A DNA stretch of 64,000 nt from Laetiporus sulphureus 93-53 (taxonomy: Eukaryota > Basidiomycota > Agaricomycetes > Polyporales > Laetiporaceae). The notes beneath the pieces are model-generated. The model was not told where the DNA came from. It saw only the letters and a program-made list of their open reading frames with translations, and did no database searches. The stretch spans positions 374,310-438,309 of the forward strand of contig NW_024468510.1 in NCBI RefSeq assembly GCF_001632365.1. The letters are read 5' to 3'. Positions 32,670-44,768 of this stretch are shown here, piece by piece; position 1 is the first letter of the stretch; every line of letters starts with the position of its first letter. Made by a program: the position numbers and the translations under genes.

Positions 32670-35600
32670 CTACTCTTGATGGCGGGCGGCCCTTTTGCGT
32701 GCTGGGGACGGCAACGGCAAGGTCGGGCTGATGTTTCGTCTTTTACAGATTCATGAGCAGGAACACAATTGCATGGTTCGAAAACGTACTTTGCCGCGCG
32801 CGGATGCTTGCGAGGCGGCGTCACAGCACAGGGGGTAGCATCGTCGTTCTCCTTGTCGTCGTCACTGTTGAAGTGATGGTAAATCGAGCCGCCACGCTAA
32901 CGAAAGTAATGCATGGAAGTACGCACGGATTGCCCGTGATAGGTGAAATTACTTGTTTAAGATGCCGCTTGATATGGGTGCACATCTTGCGGAATGTCGC
33001 GTTGTCTTGATATTGTGTAGGGTCGAGTTGTTCCACTCGCTTGCGGTATCTTTTCATAAAACGGGATCTGAATTGATCGACCAACTTCTTTGTCGTTGCC
33101 TCGCGGATTGCGTCACGCTACGACCAGTCCGAGGATGAGTCTGTGTATAAGACAGGCAGAGTAGACTCTATGCACCTCTATGTCCTGCAACAGTACATTC
33201 AGCAGAAGCAGGGGGAGTTCGGCCGGTTCATTTGGGAGGTAGAGGTTCTCGAGCAGTTGACATATCGTCTTGCGATCCTCATCTGCGAGCTTCGTGAGGC
33301 CAGCCACCACAGTCAGAACGGCCTTTCATACCTGTCCGTTCGGTCTCGTAAAGACCTTGCAGGAAGTCCACCGCTAGATGCAAATGTGTGTCGTCCTCTC
33401 CAATGCCTTGTTCATCCCTGCTTGACGATAGATCTGAGCACAGATGCGGATCATCAGTCACTCGACAGATCGATGACTTACGCTCCATTAAGCTGGCGCG
33501 GATCGGTCCATTCTACGAGGCACAGGCCAAACTGGTATGGGGTGATCACGTCGTCGTCCTCTTCAACTACCTCATAGATTCGCCTGGCCTGGTCGTATGC
33601 CGCCATAGCAACCTACGGGCGCAAATGTCAGCATCACGCCGTCTCATGCACCTTTCATCACGTACAGTCTGCATTCGAGACTGATTCTCACGAGACGAGT
33701 AGCAATAAGCTGGGAGGAAATATTCAAGACATTGTTTGAGTGTTGGATTGGCGGCGGACATCGGTGAGATGAATGCTAGCAACAGACTCGTCAAAACCTA
33801 TCACGAAAATGTTAGCGATTTTCACATTATCCAGTCGAAGCCACTAACGCGCTCATCAGTGATGCGCTTTGAGAGCATAAGTTTCGATATCCCGAGACAT
33901 GCCACGGCCTGTACTGCTGAAGATTCCTCATTTTCAAGGGTTTGCAGCAGGAAACAGATGACCTTCTCCACCTGTCACAAAGTGATTGCAATTTGAACAA
34001 CTGACTACATATAATGCGTGCACCCACTTTCTCCTTGGAGCCAAACAGGAGCTCCTGGTCATGCACTGATAGGAAGTCAAAGATGACGTGCAGAATTTTG
34101 ATCTTAAGACTTTCTGGAGATTTCTTTGCTTCGTTGAGGAGCAGCTGGAAGGAGCTCATGGCCAATTCCTGGAGTGGCGGGTCAAGAATCAGCATACCTA
34201 TGTACGGTGGCCGACACTCACCTTCGCTATGAGGCCACATAACCCGAGCGTAATCACCCCCCGTTCACGCACATGCAGCTCCGTGCTATTCACCGACGGA
34301 AGAATGAGATCAGCTAGGACTCCACCTAAGGTAGAGTTCTCGTCGAAGGTCTGTAGCATTATGTCCAGTCTGCATCGCACAGCATGATGGCGACTCAAAT
34401 GCACGCACCCCGTTCATGCGGCTGAGCATGGCGTTACACAGAGCGAGGCAGCGCATGTCGGTCGCATCCGCCTTGGTGCGTTCTTTCGCTGTCATCTCAG
34501 AGCGAGACTTGGGAGGGCGCAGCGGCAAGCTCTTGACGCTGCTCTGGCTGGATGACGTGGACGCGAGGGAGGCCCTTCGATCCCTGAAGGTACTCTGTAT
34601 AGCGAGTTTTCTCGGTGAGGGAATAGTGTTCGTAGATCGTTTGACTTACCGCGCCGTCATTCAAGTAGTCATCCACGGGATCTCGCAGCTCGGTGACGAT
34701 CTCGACCACAATGCGTATGAGCTCTCGCTCGCTCGGGGCTGTCGCTTTGAGTACGTCCATACATGGGTCCATGAGGCCCTCAGGAAATGAGTCGTGTGCG
34801 AGCATCTCTCCTGAAGATGCAAAACTTCAGTCGACGATGACGGTCTTCGGGAAGTACTTACTGACGACTGCAAACACCTTCCGCCGCCCGGTCTCATCCG
34901 CAAAGTCACACCCCTCCATCGTTCTAAGCAGTTCTCCGGCGACGACGGTACGTTCCAGTACAGCATCTTCCTTCCTGTCGAGCTCCTCGTCGCCGTCATC
35001 ATCGCCGTCGACGCGACCCGATGCTACAGTGAGACGCGCATCCTCGATCTCTTCCATCGCGTCCAGAAGGGCGTTGAAGGAATCTTGCAAGTAGTATGCC
35101 AGAGTAGTCACGTCAGGGAAGCCAGCCGAGTCGAGGAGAGCATCCTTGTTATTCTCACGGCAGTGAGTGAGGAAGACGCGTGTAAGGAAGGCGGACTCCG
35201 GAGTCAGCATATTCCAATACTTAGCTTGCATGTCGATCGAGTGTCATTGTCAGTGTGAATGGTGCACTGGTCTGGGGAAGCTCACCGTCAAAGTGAACTT
35301 CACGAAGGATGTCAGGATTAGTATCAAACAGCGAGCGCATTCCACGGTCCACAATATCGATACCCTCCGGCGCAGCGACATCAAAAAGTCTCGCAAACTC
35401 CAGTAGCTTGTCCGTAACAGACACGTTGTCACCATCCTGTCGCAGATTGTCGAACCATTCAGCGAGCATCTGGGCCGCTGCGACCTGCACCGATGCATCT
35501 TTGTCGTCCAATCCTTCACGTACAACCTTTTCCCGCTGTGCGAGGGTCAGCTGCTGTGGATATAATAGAAAGTCTGCGGTCGGATCTGGAGTGCTATATT

Positions 35601-36642
35601 TGCTTCTTCCAATAGCAGAAGAGAGGATTGCAGAGAACAGGAGTTTTCGAACCGATGGGTCGACGTCCCGGCTGCGAGTGAGGATTACGGGCAGCGTGCG
35701 AGCTATCACTGGGATGTGCTGGAGAGTGGCATGTCGCACTTCACTGAACATGAAGGAGTTGTAGCGCGTGCTGGTCACCAATGTAGGAAGATGACCTACG
35801 GAGAAGGATCGTAACACAAGCTTTCTAGCATGATCTCCATAATGCTCGGCTGGTCTTCTGGTATATGAACAGGCTCCTCGCCAATCACGAGCTTCGATAA
35901 CGCTGCGATTGCCGATACTCGTATGTTGCTTTCCTTGTCTCGTGAACGTTCGATCATGCTTTGACACAGGATGTTGTATGTATCCTCACTATGAACAGAC
36001 TGAGTGAGTACACAGCATATCGTAAGAACGCAGAAGACCGACTCAAGTCCCTTGAGGTGTATCACCAGTATCTGAACAAGGCTGACCGCTCTGTAGCGGA
36101 CTGTCGTATCCTTGGCTGAGAATCCCTCGAGGAGCCAGCGGATCAGACGCAACATGAAGTTCGCCGAGAATGTTTCGCCTTCGCCCTCGTCTGGATAAGG
36201 AACAGTGAGCAAGGTCCACGATACAACTCATATCCGAAAAGATGAGCGAGAACCATATGATCCAGACAAATCTCCCTTTATGATGAGTTGAGAATATTCA
36301 TATGGCACAAGAGATTGCGGTATCGAGCAATTCATTGCACGTACCTTTCTCCAGAAGTAGCCTGACATACGAGCGTATAAACTTGATGACGCGTTCAGCA
36401 GTAGGAGAGCCGCTTTTCACGGGTAAGACCCGGGAGATCATGTCAATGAACACATCATCGAAGGCCTCCTTATACATCCGAGCTGTCTTCGAGGTAGCAG
36501 CATTGCAGAGGCCGACAGTGCGCATGTGGAGTTTATAGAGGGAAATGCAGTTCTTGTGATGATTTGCCATAGAGAATTGCGCCTGGTGGAATATAGAAGA
36601 GATGCTATGCCGAAAGGAGTCTATAGTATTGCTCGCTGCCAT
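32670..36642 (-). CDS. CND3: Condensin complex subunit 3 (CAP-G / Ycg1), HEAT-repeat protein
   Basis: Non-SMC HEAT subunit of condensin, for mitotic chromosome condensation. The start is ATG 36640-36642 (MAASNTIDSFRHSISSIF). The N-terminal block includes YKEAFDDVFIDMISRVLPV...RVIKFIRSYVRLLLE. Then come HEAT repeats: RWLLEGFSAKDTTVRYRAV, SKHDRTFTRQ..., RTLPVILTRSRDVDPSVRKL, VREGLDDKDASVQVAAAQML, and the Cnd3-type C-terminal domain with ELHVRERGVITLGLCGLIA and PLQELAMSSFQLLLNEA. The last exons encode VDQFRSRFMKRYRKRVEQLD, an acidic stretch (HHFNSDDDKENDD) and a basic C-terminus (PARKRAARHQE), with TAG 32670-32672. Many short introns. The tail up to 32894 is duplicated at 26595-26806. Confidence 0.85.
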
Positions 36643-37253
36643 AACAATAGTATTCTAATAATGAGGAGAGTCGTAGAGTCAAAAAAGTCTTTGATGAGTT
36701 ATGCAATAAAGTATGATCAGGAAACACGTCGTAGTCGATTCTCGATCTTGGGTGGCACTCGCATCGAGCGCTCGTCGTCGTTCGTCGAATCGTGACCGCG
36801 ACGCGTCCATCACGTGGCTTGATTAGAGTGGTTTGCGGTTCGCTACCAGATTCGGTTCGGTTCTCTGCATCCTCAATGCTGCACGGTCTGATGCATGATG
36901 GAATCAGCGCCCTCGCTTCACGATTTCCGGACCGCAAGCTATACTGTGTTCCTCGGGTAGCCTCCCGTGGTCAGACCAGACAATCCTTTCAAACCATTAT
37001 ATGGCGCAGACTCCGGATATGCTTCCTCGAGGTGCTATCTCCACCACCTTCAGCACGCATGGCCGCTGAATGGGCCGTCCCTGTCCATCACGCGCGCGAG
37101 ATTTCCCGCTGAAAATAGCATGCTCGTCCCTGCTTCTGCACCACAACGAATCGCCCCACGGCCTCCGCACCTCGGCTGGGTAGCTCACGCGCCATGCGGT
37201 GCGATATCGGGTGTTGCTTGCTTTCCCATCCACTGCCATTTCGCCCGGAGGGA
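36643..37253. other. Intergenic region between CND3 and the aspartic protease
   Basis: Divergent spacer holding the promoters of CND3 (-) and the protease (+). ORFs here are short and overlapping. Nothing recognised apart from the TATA-like element at its right end. Confidence 0.5.
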
Positions 37254-37263
37254 TTATATATAT
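37254..37263 (+). promoter_or_regulatory. TATA-like box of the aspartic protease gene
   Basis: TATATATAT lies about 70 bp upstream of the protease start codon, at a usual TATA distance for fungal genes with a short leader. This fits a strongly regulated secreted enzyme. Confidence 0.5.
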
Positions 37264-37330
37264 GCCAGTGATGACTTCACGGGGGCAGTCAAGGCTTCGC
37301 CCGCAGACTTCCTCGCATAGCTAGCTCACG

Positions 37331-38982
37331 ATGTTCAAGTCGCTCGCAGCGTCCGTTGTCCTCGCCGTCGTGTCCGCGTCCTTCGTGGGCGCATTCACCA
37401 AGGTCTCGCTCGAGCCCGTCAAGAACAGGACGGGCGCGTACATGCATGGCGCGCCCGATGCGGAGCGTGCGCGCGCGGCGCTCATGAAGAGCAGAGCCAA
37501 GGGTGAGGCGGCGACCATTCCGGCGACGAACCTTGCGTACGTGCAGTACACGGCGTTGATTGGTGTCGGCAGCCCTCCGACGTACTACAATCTCGTCGTT
37601 GACACAGGCAGCTCGAATACGTTCGTAGGGTGAGTGCTGCTGTCGTGTGCCACAGGACACATGTGTCAATAGCCTATAGGACCGGGAAGACGTACGTCCG
37701 CACGAGCACGAGTATCCCCACTGGACAGGAAGTGAATGTCACGTACGGCTCGGGTTTCTTCTCGGGATACGAATGTATGTATGCTCGGTTGCCTCACTGT
37801 GGCGCTTCCAAATGCTAACGGTCACTTAACCGTATCTCATAGATCTTGACCAGGTGACGATCGCCCTTGGATTCGTCATCAAGAACCAGTCCATTGGTGA
37901 CGCGCTTGAGTACGCTGATTTCGAGTGAGTATGCTTGGCGACCTCAGCGGTGATAGACTCATGAGTTTTGTATGATAGAGGTGTAGATGGGATCATTGGG
38001 GTCGGCCCTGTGGATCTCACTCTAGATACTCTCTACCCTGATGTCAACGCGGAGATTCTGACGGTGATGAACAATGCATACGAGCAAGGGCTCATCTCGA
38101 AGCAGATCCTCGGCGTGTCATTTGCACCGGCGGACAGCTACAGCGACACCAGTACGTTTTGCGCTCAGATGCGGCGGTTGATGTTAATATGCTGCGGACA
38201 GACGGAGCATTGACATTTGGTGGTATTGATTCGTCTCTGGTACGACACGTCACATTCAATGCTAACTGCACGCATGCTGATGGCTTTCCCAGTATACTGG
38301 AAAGATCACCTATACTCCCGTCACGACAACGTACCCGTCGAACTACTACTGGGGCATTAATGTCACGCGCGCCACGTATGGAGACGCTGCGGTCATTCCG
38401 TATTCAGACGCAGGCATCGTCGACACGGGCACAACATGTATGTGCCAATGTCATCTCTTCAACTGCCCTTTCTGAAGGTAATCGCTGTGTGCAGTAATCT
38501 ACATCGCCGACGATTTCTACTCCACCTACCAGAACGCGATTCCTGGCGCGTACTATGACGACAACACGGGCCTGATCGTCATCCCGGAGTCATCGGTCGC
38601 GAGCATGCAGGACTTCGACTTTGAGATCGGTGGGACGACCTTCACGCTGGACGCCGAGGCGCAGCTGCTCCCGCGCGACCAGAACGTCGCATGGGGCGCG
38701 GAGCCCGGGTTGCAGTATGGATATATCGGCCCGATCGGCTCTCCCAGTGGTGAAGGTCTGGACTTTATCATTGGGCAGAAGTTCATGGAGAGGTACTATG
38801 CGGTGAGTGGGGCGACGTAGCTGTTCGAGTGAGTGGCGGTCTCTAATGGTGGCTCGCGATTTCAGATCTTTGACACGGACAATGAAGTTGTTGGCTTTGC
38901 ATATACGTGAGTTCTTTCTCCAACAACGATAGTATTGCTCTCGCTGATTGGCAATTGCCGCAGTGACCACACGTACTCGTAG
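37331..38982 (+). CDS. Secreted aspartic protease, pepsin family A1 (polyporopepsin type)
   Basis: Extracellular acid protease of the kind white- and brown-rot fungi secrete. The start MFKSLAASVVLAVVSASF opens a signal peptide, probably cut near AFTKV, followed by a short propeptide. The first catalytic motif is VVDTGSSNTFVG (near 37598-37628) and the second IVDTGTT (near 38412-38432). Other family pieces are GVDGIIGVGPVDLT, TFGGID, NYYWGINVT, the flap-like VTYGSGFFSGYE, and the C-terminus FIIGQKFMERYYA | IFDTDNEVVGFAYTDHTYS. Stop TAG 38980-38982. About seven introns; one falls right after the first active-site motif. Confidence 0.92.
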
Positions 38983-39679
38983 TTGATGTCGTTGGAATGC
39001 GGGGAGGATGCTACCGACTCTACTGCAGGGACAATTTTTTTACTCCTGTGATAATTGCAGTCACTATTGCTATCGCTGAGTAAATCGGCATGGTGCAACT
39101 TGGCTGTGAAACGAGGCCCAGTGACAACTGCTCCGGTCGGATGTTGACTTTGTGCGACGGCTGGATTTTGGTGGTAATGGGGCGTCTATCGTTGATCGGG
39201 CCAGATCACTGATCATCGATCAGAGTGCGGGCAACGCACAATAATCAAATTCAACGCCAAGCGCGCGCAGTTATGCCAACTATTTCATCAAACATATTCA
39301 AGGCATGTTTATTGCGGGGACGGTGTGACGTCGAAGAACGTAGAACTACAGGGCACAAGGCCGCACATCACACAACACACAGGGGTCCATAAAGTCTGAA
39401 CAGCGTGCATGCCGCCGATCGAGCGTCAAGCTCTCATATGTTAAGGAGACAATCAATGACAACAGAGGTGGAGAAAATGCAGAAAGAAAAAAAGAAATGG
39501 CGGCCATATGCGAAGTTGAGAAACGGTTTGTGTATGCGATGCGGGTGCGTAGATAACAAAGGGCCATGATGTTGTGACACGATAGAGATAACAATAGCAA
39601 AGGGTCCGTGAAGGAGACGATCAAAGAGCTGATCACGGCAGTCAATAAATGCCACACATTGCGAATGAGTATGCACACC
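38983..39679. other. Convergent intergenic region
   Basis: 3' flanks of the protease (+) and the Ser-rich protein gene (-). No gene, repeat or RNA recognised. Confidence 0.5.
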
Positions 39680-42600
39680 TCATGTACTCGGCAGCCCCTC
39701 CAAGGCTCTCCCAGAGTTGACGTTGGGAACATCCCTACGCTGCAGGCGACGCTCATCTTCAATACGGAGCCTCAACTTTTCCAATTGCTTCTCCCTCTGT
39801 ACGTACGGGGACTCCTTCGGCCGAGCGCTCACGGACCTGACACCGATACTTTCGGAGAATGTCGTCTGTTTGTGATGATTCAGAGACTCATTACTTGACG
39901 AGCTCGAGATGCTTGATCTCTCAGGGCTCAAGCACAGTGCGGCGGCGGCGGCGGACGACTTGTAAGAGCGAGGCGACCAAGGGAGTGAGGGCATGGAAAT
40001 GTAGTTCGTCAACGTCTGAAAAGACAATCGTGCAGCAAGCGTAGGGGAGAGGGACATGAGCGACGAAGGAGAAACCGGGGACTGCGCGGAAGACTCAGCG
40101 GGAGGCGAGCCGGAAGAATGGTCTGAGCTAAGGGAAACATTACACTTCATTGTCGGGGAGGCGGAAGGAAGACTCGACGTGATTGTTCGAGGGGGTTTAG
40201 GCGACGGAGTCGATATCTTGGCTAAAGGCGCACAAGGAGAAGGATCAGACACACACTGAAGGGAAAGGCTTGGAGAGGGGCGTACTGGGAGGACTCATGA
40301 GCGGGAATGTAGATGGCCTGGAGGACGCTAGCGATGGGGTTCGTTTGGGCTGCGGAATGAACGAAGCCACCTTGGAGCTGGAAGGTGAGGAGCTCTTGAA
40401 CCGCGGCTGCGGAATGGACGTAGGCGGACTCCCTCCGCGTTTCGTGGTAGGTGAAGCGAAAGTGGCGGGAATGTTGCAGTTGCGGGAGGCGAAAGCGGAA
40501 GGAGACCGGTGCGGAGAGGAAGCACCAATTGGCACGGGTATCGAGGATGCCCTGATAGGCGTCGGACGAGGGATGGACGAAGGCAAGGCAGCGATCTGAT
40601 CTTGATGAGTTTGAGGGAGCATGAGCGTCTTATCTTCGCCCTCACCTACCGAAGCGACTACAGTTATTGATGAATCAGTCTCAAAAGTCGCCGACGTAGT
40701 GTCAGATTGCGATTCCTCTACGAGACTCTCCTGGTACTCAGGCGGGATCATGAACGTGAACTTGATCCCACCCTCGTCAACCTCACCTACAAACTCATCC
40801 TCCGGGCTCTTCGGCATGTCCTCTTCCTCTTCCACCTCGATGACGACGTCCAGCGTGTGCCTCTGCTCTTCTATCTCGGGTGACGACACCTCCACACCCA
40901 CGTGCGAGGGCAGCACAAACGGCGGAAGCTCGTCGTCCGCCTCAGCCAGCGCCTGCGCGAACAGCCTCTTACTGCTCTCGAACGAGTGCAGGCGAGAGTC
41001 CATCGGCGGTGAGTTATCCACGTCCTCCAGGCAGCCGAAGAAACGGTCGATCTCCTCGGGACCGCCAGCCCAGGGTGAGGGTGCACAGCCGGCCGGGAAT
41101 GTCCACGCCTTCTGCAGAGAGGCATGCCGCGCATGGCTTTGTGCGACTGGAGTCGGAACCGGCGATGGTTCCTGCGTGGCCTGGCGTATCAATGGAGGCG
41201 AGACTTCGACGACGTTGATTTTTGGCGAAGTGTGCGTCTCGTCCTCTCCTGAGTCGAAGGATGAGGTAGACAATGACATTGGGAACGCCTCCGCGTCACC
41301 CTCTTCTTCGTCCTCGAATCGCGCGAGCTCATCCTCTTCCGAAAAGTTCGAGAGCGTCTCCTCGTCTTCCTCCTGCACAGCGTTCAGCCCAAACTCCTGC
41401 TTGTCGTGCGGGCTGTCTAGAGAATCCACGTCGGTGAATGAACTTTCCGAGTCGATCGACTGGAACCCAAGACCTCGTTTCGTGTACATCAAGCTGCGCG
41501 AGATCGACGCAGAGAACTGCGACGTTGTCGTCTCAAACGCACGTGGCGTGGCCAGTAGCCCGGCGTGCTCAAGGTCCTTCTCGATCTCCTCCCTCCTCTT
41601 CTTCTCCGACTCGAAAGCATCCCGAAACTTGATGACTTCCGCCTCGACATCTTGAAGGCGCTCGACCTCTCCTCTCAGCCTCTCGCACTCCTGTTTGGTG
41701 CCCTTAGCGTCAGCCTTAGCTTGATTGAGCTGCTGCTTTGCTTCCTTCAGCTCGGTGGCTCTCGCATCAAGGGCCTCCTCCAAAGTGCGCTTCTCAACCT
41801 CGAGCAGCCCCGCCCGCTCCTGGACCGCCCACACAGCCTGTCGCTCCGCTTCCACTAGCTGCGCATACCTGCCTGCCTGACGCTCAAGGTCGGCCACACG
41901 CACGCGCCAACCATCGGCGTCCTTCTTCAGCTCGTCGCGCTCCGCCTTGAGGTCCGCGATCAGCTGCAGCATCTCGTCGCTCGGCTCGCTCACGCCTGAC
42001 ACGACGGACGACTCAGACGCGCACGACTCCGGCCGCGACCATGGCCGGCTAGCCCGCGATGACAGCGCGCGCTCGAGGTCGGTGATCCGCCGGACGAGCG
42101 TCGTGTGTGCCTGGAACAGAAAGTGCTGCTCGCTCGTCGACAGCGGGCGCGACGGACGGCTCGCAATAAACGCCTCCAAGTCCTCGCTCACGCTCGTGCC
42201 CGTGCTTGTGGGCGTCATCTCGGGAGTCGGCAGGCCCGTCACGGACTGCGGTGGGGTGCCCGCCGAGCATACGTAGGCGATGCTGCTCCGCCGCCCGGGC
42301 TGCGGAAAGGACTGGCTCTGGCCGGGTGCGGGCATGTTCAGCGACGGCCGGCGTGCGAACGTGCCGGACATTGGCGAGGGAGACTGCGTTGCGATGAGCG
42401 AGTGTCGCCTGGCGGGCAATGTGAGCGATCGGAGGCCGGAGCGTATGCCGGCGTTTGGACTCGGCGTGCGTCCAGGCGTAGGAAGGCCGTCGTCCGTCAT
42501 TTGCGGAAGCGACAGCGGCCGCAGGTTCAGACTCGCTGGACGATGGCGGAAGGGCGCTGCAGTCGGAGCGGGCGATGCCACTGTGACTTGAGAAGATGCG

Positions 42601-43340
42601 CTTCCGTCGGGGCTAGCGACGACTTCTTCCTCTTCCTCCTCCTCTTCCACGAGAGTGTGCAACTGCTCCTTCGTCGATGAGGACGACATGAATTTGCCGA
42701 GCGAGTCGCGCTTGCTGCCAATGCCGGGAGGGAAAGAGGGTTTCGTCGCTACACATGATCAGCGTACGATCTGTGACTGGACAGAAAGTCCACTCACGAA
42801 ACTCGAATGATCGCTTTGCGGTCTCTGCTGTATCGAACTCGGGTATCTCTACCTTGGAGAAGGTACCAACATCGGTCTTCCCCTCGAGCGCCCAGAGCGC
42901 ACGGCGACGGATAGAGTCCTTGTCGCCGAGGCTTATATTGTCTTCGGACGTGGAGGGCGTGAGACTGGGGAGAGCAACCCCCATCATATCTGCGGATTCG
43001 CGGCGGGTAGAGACGGAGGAGCGACGACGGTGGTGCGAGTTGCGCTTGGAGATCGAACTGCGCGGGGTGTGTGCAGACGACTCGTCGATGGCCGTCGCCG
43101 ATGGCGTAGGGAAGGCGAGAGGCACAGATACAGAACCGTTTCGAGAATGAGAACGCGCGTGGCGCGGGTTCGGACCGTTTGACATGTTCGAGGATGGTGG
43201 GGCTCTGCCTAGTCTGAACGAATCCAGCTGCCGTAGCTTGTTAGAAATGCAGATGAAGCAGAACGCGAGTTGCATACCCTGATCTTGTCGGCGAGGATGG
43301 CCTCCTCCGAGGCTGCGTCGGTTGCTGCGGAATGGTCCAT
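39680..43340 (-). CDS. Large Ser/Pro-rich coiled-coil protein, unknown function
   Basis: I do not recognise a characterised family. The start is ATG 43338-43340 (MDHSAATDAASEEAILADKIR). It splices to LDSFRLGRAPPSSN and a Ser/Arg-rich segment with many RRRSS/RRES sites. A next exon (FPTKPSFPPGIGSKRDSLGKF) precedes the 2.4-kb main exon. That exon has a poly-Glu run (42630-42650), Ser/Pro-rich sequence, a long coiled coil (about 41560-42010, with RYAQLVEAERQAVWAVQE), an acidic Ser region and more Ser/Pro repeats. A short intron (donor GTACGCC near 40284) leads to the last exon, ending in a second coiled coil (REKQLEKLRLRIEDERR), stop TGA 39680-39682. The low-complexity layout suggests a phosphorylated cytoskeletal or polarity scaffold, but that is inference. 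Large plus-strand ORFs in the same place are its shadows. Confidence 0.7.
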
Positions 43341-43903
43341 AGTATTGAGCGTTATTGCTACAGAAAAGAGTGGCTGTTCTTAAAGAACGTAGAGGTAAAG
43401 AAAGACAGGACCGAAGGGCGCAGCGGCCGGATGTACAGATGGAGGAGGATGAGGGCAAGCCGAAGGAGACAGCGAGTCCAACGACGAACAAATAGGCAAG
43501 TTTGCGCTGCGGCATATCCCGATCGCTCATCGCTCGGCAACCATCAAAGTCGGGACGCACTGCCCGTGCGCACATCCTGTCAGTGCAATGAATGGCGACC
43601 GTTTAATTTAGACAAGGGCGGCCTTATGCCTAACTCGAGAGTGCGCCAATCTGCGAGGCGAGCGAGTGCATTGCACAGTGAGAGTGCGGCCACAATGATG
43701 GCGCTCCGACGTCCGAGCACCTTGCCCGACTGCCTTCTGCTCCGCAACAGCCTCTGCGGCGATAGTACGACAAAAGGTACATTGAGGATCGGGGCGGTTC
43801 TTCGTTACTTTTGTACAAGTCTGAATGAAGTGAGACATGGGGTTACTAAAGTGTCCTATCGACAACCGTAACACAGCAATGCCCTGCAGCGAATTCTAAG
43901 CCA
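43341..43903. other. 5' flank of the Ser-rich protein gene
   Basis: Spacer between two - strand genes. The ORFs on both strands here show no family signature. Confidence 0.5.
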
Positions 43904-44458
43904 TCAGAACAGACGCACCATGCTCTCCAACGGATACTCTTCAATGAGTTGCCGACTAGCGTAGCAAAAACCCACAGGAGAAAACATCCCGTACCGCATC
44001 CACATACATTGCGTGTAATTAGTGGAGAAACTATGTAAAGAGAACGTATAGGGTACGCATATGAAGTCTTTTCATGTGCATTAAACGCATCGTTCCCTAC
44101 ACCAGCCGAATCGCGTAGCTGGCCCGGGGTCTTGGGAGCGGATGTCTCGACTACACATCTTCACCAATACTCGATGACTACATTGTCTCAACACACACAG
44201 CGAGGCCACATACGTAATAGCACAGGTTGGTGCAGACTCATAGAGCCATAGCCGCTTCACATCGGCTCGTCGCTGGTACGACCTGAACTCGTGGTTCTTC
44301 TCCCGCTGGGCAATGAGGATGGCGTATTTCGGCTGTATTGTGAGTACAACGTCCGTGTATACACGCTCTGGTCTTTTGGCCTTTCGTGACAATGTTCGAG
44401 AGGGAGTTGAGGACGACCCAGCAGGTCCCGAACCTGTGGATCTCCACGTCGGCGGCAT
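43904..44458 (-). CDS. PUA-fold (ASCH/EVE-like) domain protein with apparent frameshift
   Basis: Small predicted nucleic-acid-binding protein of the PUA-like superfamily. Start MPPTWRSTGSGPAGSS (ATG 44456-44458), then the domain's opening: VYTDVVLTIQPKYAILIA, EKNHEFRSYQ, VKRLWLYESAPTCAITY. After an intron ending near 44143 comes TSAPKTPGQLRDSAGVGNDA. The downstream sequence ends FCYASRQLIEEYPLESMVRLF with TGA 43904-43906. The family's C-terminal part is readable but in a frame one base off from the upstream exon, with the break near 44035-44060 and no plausible intron to explain it. It is either a recent inactivating frameshift or a base error. Function and family name are from resemblance only. 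Confidence 0.55.
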
Positions 44459-44768
44459 TTGCAGAAACGATTTGGAAAAGCAGGGTAAAATTCCGGCTGC
44501 ACTCTCCTGAGACTGAGATATGAAGATGAGCTCAAAGAAAGCGAAGCACGGTCAATTCAAGTTGGACCAAAGGCCCGGTACTAAATGCAGCTGCAGATCG
44601 ATCTAGCCACGTGGCCCACGTGGCACGATGAACACGAGCATCCGAGCGCTCATGCGTGCCCTTGCGTGCCACTGTCTCACAGTCCCTCCATAACCTTGCC
44701 CGTCGCTAGTTCCAACGCTCAGTATACTTGATAACAACACGCCGAGGATTCATCTGACATAAAGTGCA
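44459..44768. other. Divergent spacer
   Basis: About 310 bp separates the PUA-like gene (-) from the DUF1748 gene (+). It should hold both promoters. No element identified. Confidence 0.45.

Larger units (their letters stand above)
29875..32894. repeat. Segmental duplication, block B (second copy, shortened)
   Basis: Copy of 21718-26806 in the same orientation, with internal deletions of about 1.35 kb and 0.75 kb. It starts at the duplicated GTPase start codon and runs into unique CND3 sequence at its right end. It holds the promoter copy, the RBR and DAM1 pseudogenes and the true 3' end of CND3. Confidence 0.9.

Noticed and set aside
40621..41655. 344-codon + strand ORF rich in Ser
   Set aside because: It is the antisense shadow of the Ser/Glu-rich coiled-coil gene on the - strand; such composition gives long open antisense frames.
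42105..42680. 191-codon + strand Arg-rich ORF
   Set aside because: Antisense shadow of the first part of the same - strand main exon.
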